The notes below the pieces were generated by a model that made no database searches, was not told the DNA's origin, and saw only the letters and a list, made by a program, of their open reading frames with translations. Below are positions 6,827 through 6,951 of a stretch of DNA of 6,951 nt, piece by piece. The position numbers and the translations under genes are program-made. This stretch comes from Bacillota bacterium. GTDB taxonomy: Bacteria > Bacillota > Clostridia > Christensenellales > SZUA-584. Within the stretch, counting starts at the first letter, position 1; each line of letters begins with the position of its first letter. Where the stretch lies: assembly GCA_023399095.1 (NCBI GenBank), contig JAEWQS010000001.1, positions 1 to 6,951 on the forward strand. Reading direction: 5' to 3'.

Positions 6827-6951
6827 CTAGTTGCCTATTCCCGAGCGGAACTGAGAGGGAGTGATGCCCTCTATCTCCTTGAACACAGTCGAAAAATACT
6901 GTACGTTTGTGTACCCTACGGCGGAAGCTACGTCGTAGAGTTTCATGGAGC
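6827..6951 (-). CDS. AraC/XylS-family transcriptional regulator, C-terminal end, partial
   Basis: The last 40 codons of a minus-strand gene whose 5' part is outside the window. The residues KLYDVASAVGYTNVQYFSTV followed by FKEIEGITPSQFR are the second helix-turn-helix of an AraC-type DNA-binding domain: the 'VA..VGY....YF...FK...G.TPS.+R' pattern is complete. The protein ends seven residues after this helix, as is normal. It could be a classical AraC activator or a YesN-like response regulator of a two-component system; the N-terminal domain that would decide this is not present. It reads away from the kinase/oxidase/dehydrogenase operon, so a role in controlling that operon is possible but unsupported. 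The DUF5050 gene follows it with no visible terminator between them, so they may be co-transcribed. Confidence 0.9.
   Translation of the reverse strand, partial: SMKLYDVASAVGYTNVQYFSTVFKEIEGITPSQFRSGIGN

Overview
The window looks like a chromosomal segment from a low-to-mid GC Firmicute, most likely an anaerobic member of the Clostridia. The reasons are strong AGGAGG-type ribosome binding sites, a DUF1667 protein of the kind found with clostridial GlpA-like dehydrogenases, a DUF5050 surface protein and an AraC-type regulator. No ribosomal or other taxonomic marker is present, so this placement is inference.

Bases 1-5021 are the 3' part of a tightly packed plus-strand catabolic operon. In order it holds the C-terminal end of a DUF1667 protein (cut by the window edge), an FGGY-family sugar/polyol kinase, a large FAD-linked oxidase of the alkylglycerone-phosphate synthase (AGPS)-like family, and an aldehyde dehydrogenase of the CoA-acylating methylmalonate-semialdehyde dehydrogenase (MMSDH) family. 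Gene gaps are -7, about 9-15 and 12 bases, each gene has a good Shine-Dalgarno site, and a hairpin with a T tract follows at about 5054-5093. The likely logic is that a polyol, sugar or sugar acid is phosphorylated by the kinase, oxidised by one or two flavin dehydrogenases (the AGPS-like one and probably a GlpA-like one upstream), and a resulting aldehyde is oxidised, probably to an acyl-CoA. The substrate cannot be read from the sequence. Several key residues differ from the best-known members of these families, which argues against simple glycerol or inositol/valine catabolism.

Bases 5086-5767 are AT-richer and hold no confident gene. They contain a minus-strand open frame of unknown identity (possibly a decayed gene), a 10-bp perfect inverted repeat bracketing it, and several small palindromes.

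Bases 5768-6951 run on the minus strand: the last 40 codons of an AraC/XylS-type DNA-binding regulator, followed 84 bases later by a membrane-anchored DUF5050 beta-propeller-like protein. These two genes converge on the operon and share no obvious function with it.

No CRISPR array, RNA gene, complete insertion sequence or defence system is visible. The most interesting content is the uncharacterised kinase / AGPS-like oxidase / CoA-acylating dehydrogenase pathway with its altered active-site residues.
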